A stretch of 64,000 nucleotides of DNA from Janthinobacterium sp. (GTDB lineage: Bacteria > Pseudomonadota > Gammaproteobacteria > Burkholderiales > Burkholderiaceae_D). A program made the position numbers and the translations under genes. The stretch is taken from positions 43,269-107,268 of the forward strand of contig NZ_RFSK01000014.1 of NCBI RefSeq assembly GCF_009923995.1, read 5' to 3'. Shown in pieces: positions 63,285 through 64,000 of this stretch (within the stretch, counting starts at the first letter, position 1; each line of letters opens with the position of its first letter). Below the pieces are notes generated by a model. The model saw only the letters and a program-made list of their open reading frames with translations. It searched no databases and had not been told where the DNA came from.

Positions 63285-63799
63285 CGCCGGCAGCGCAGGC
63301 GCGCGCGGAGCGCCGGGAAGCGAAGATGCAGGCGCGCCGCGCCCAGCTGGCCGCCAGGCGCCGGGACCACGGCGGCCCGCTGGCCTGGCGCGGCTGGTTC
63401 GACGGTTCCGCCCACCCGAATCCGGGCAGGCTGGGCGTGGGCGCCCTGCTGCTGGGGCCGGACGGCGAACGCATCGAAGTGAGCCAGGCGGCCGGCCATG
63501 GCAGCAGCAGCGACGCGGAGTATGCGGCCCTGACGGCCGTGCTGCGGGCGGCGCTGGACGTGCGGCCGGTGCAGCTATTGCTGTACGGCGACAGCCAGGT
63601 GGTGATCAACGATGTGCTGGGAACGACGCCGGCCGGCGCCAAGGGACTGGAAATGCACAGGGCCACCGTAGTGGCCCTGTTGCAACAATTTCCTGACGTC
63701 AGCCTGCGCTGGATACCGCGCCACCGCAATGGCGAGGCGGACAGGCTGTCGCAGCGGGCGATTGCGACCTGGGAAGGCTTGCCGCTGCAGGAGGATTAG
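63281..63799 (+). CDS. Ribonuclease HI-family protein
   Basis: The 172-residue protein has a basic N-terminal extension (RAERREAKMQARRAQLAARR) before an RNase H fold: WFDGSAHPNPGRLGVGALLL (Asp), GSSSDAEYAALTAVL (Glu), LLYGDSQVVINDVL (Asp) and WIPRHRNGEADRLSQRAI (final Asp). All four catalytic acids are present, as in reverse-transcriptase-like RNase H proteins. It is not beside dnaQ, so it is probably an accessory RNase HI. Its TAG overlaps the stop of the convergent receptor gene. Confidence 0.85.
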   Translation: MTPAAQARAERREAKMQARRAQLAARRRDHGGPLAWRGWFDGSAHPNPGRLGVGALLLGPDGERIEVSQAAGHGSSSDAEYAALTAVLRAALDVRPVQLLLYGDSQVVINDVLGTTPAGAKGLEMHRATVVALLQQFPDVSLRWIPRHRNGEADRLSQRAIATWEGLPLQED

Positions 63800-64000
63800 G
63801 CGGCGCGGCCGATCCGCAGCGCTTCCTTCTGCGCCTTCGCCACCGGCCGCGCGGTGCCATCGATGCCCTTCAGGCCGCCGGCCTGCTGGCCATTGAGCTT
63901 GAACACGCTGACGACCTGCGCCAGGCTGTGCGCCTGGTGCTGCATGGATTCGGCGGCCGCCGCCGACTCTTCCACCAGGGCCGCGTTTTGCTGGGTCACG
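63796..64000 (-). CDS. Methyl-accepting chemotaxis protein, C-terminal part
   Basis: The last 67 residues of a chemoreceptor are visible: VTQQNAALVEESAAAAESMQ is the distal methylation-helix region, then HQAHSLAQVVSVFKL and a Gly/Lys-rich tail (QAGGLKGIDGTARP). The rest, including sensing and signalling domains, lies past the window's right edge. No CheR-docking pentapeptide is seen at the C-terminus. Confidence 0.85.
   Translation of the reverse strand, partial: VTQQNAALVEESAAAAESMQHQAHSLAQVVSVFKLNGQQAGGLKGIDGTARPVAKAQKEALRIGRAA

Overview
The window reads as the chromosome of a high-GC betaproteobacterium of the Oxalobacteraceae, most like Janthinobacterium or Massilia. That placement is inferred from protein character and gene order, not from a search. 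Two parts join at about 12.5 kb: the right end of an integrated phage (1 to about 12,460), then a syntenic core chromosome running to the end of the window.

Prophage part (1-12,459). The genes are tightly packed on the plus strand, often with 4-base ATGA or GTGA overlaps. They start with a degenerate tRNA-like element and a run of very small genes. A recombination module follows: a RecT-type annealing protein, a YqaJ-type exonuclease carrying a long extra C-terminal region, a KTSC protein, NinB, and an RdgC homologue fused to an FtsK gamma winged-helix domain. Next come a DUF5131 (Gp37/Gp68) protein that has lost one cysteine of its three-Cys motif, an ASCH-like protein, several small unknowns, a MazG-like/zinc-ribbon protein, a putative excisionase and a tyrosine integrase. 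One small AT-richer membrane-protein gene (6508-6765) runs against the others. No repressor, structural or lysis genes are in view, so the element continues to the left of the window.

Core part. From 12.6 to 22.3 kb: rnfH-ratA facing away from smpB, an H-NS gene with a 637-base gap upstream, qmcA-nfeD, dps, ppsA with its regulator ppsR divergently placed, and an rRNA methyltransferase gene. From 36.6 down to 20.9 kb the minus strand carries rpsB-tsf-pyrH-frr-uppS-cdsA-dxr-rseP-bamA-skp-lpxD-fabZ-lpxA-lpxB-rnhB-methyltransferase, a run covering translation, isoprenoid, phospholipid, outer-membrane assembly and lipid A genes. Divergent from rpsB are map and glnD, then a pseudouridine synthase and a YcgR flagellar brake. 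The minus strand then holds smc-zipA-ligA-galU-def, a PAP2 protein and a stand-alone ClpP-like protease.

From 52.5 kb a tandem glycine riboswitch precedes gcvT-gcvH-gcvP, with a terminator hairpin between gcvH and gcvP. A Bcr/CflA-type exporter and its TetR regulator share a palindromic operator with a divergent pair of tiny ORFs. The last block is an MgtA-type Mg2+ P-type ATPase behind a near-consensus promoter and a hairpin-rich leader of about 300 nt with possible leader peptides, then a small membrane protein, an RNase H-fold protein and the 3' end of a chemotaxis receptor gene.

The points most worth following up are the RdgC-FtsK gamma fusion, the mgtA leader, the DUF5131 Cys-to-Arg change, and the duplicated helix-hairpin-helix segment in LigA.
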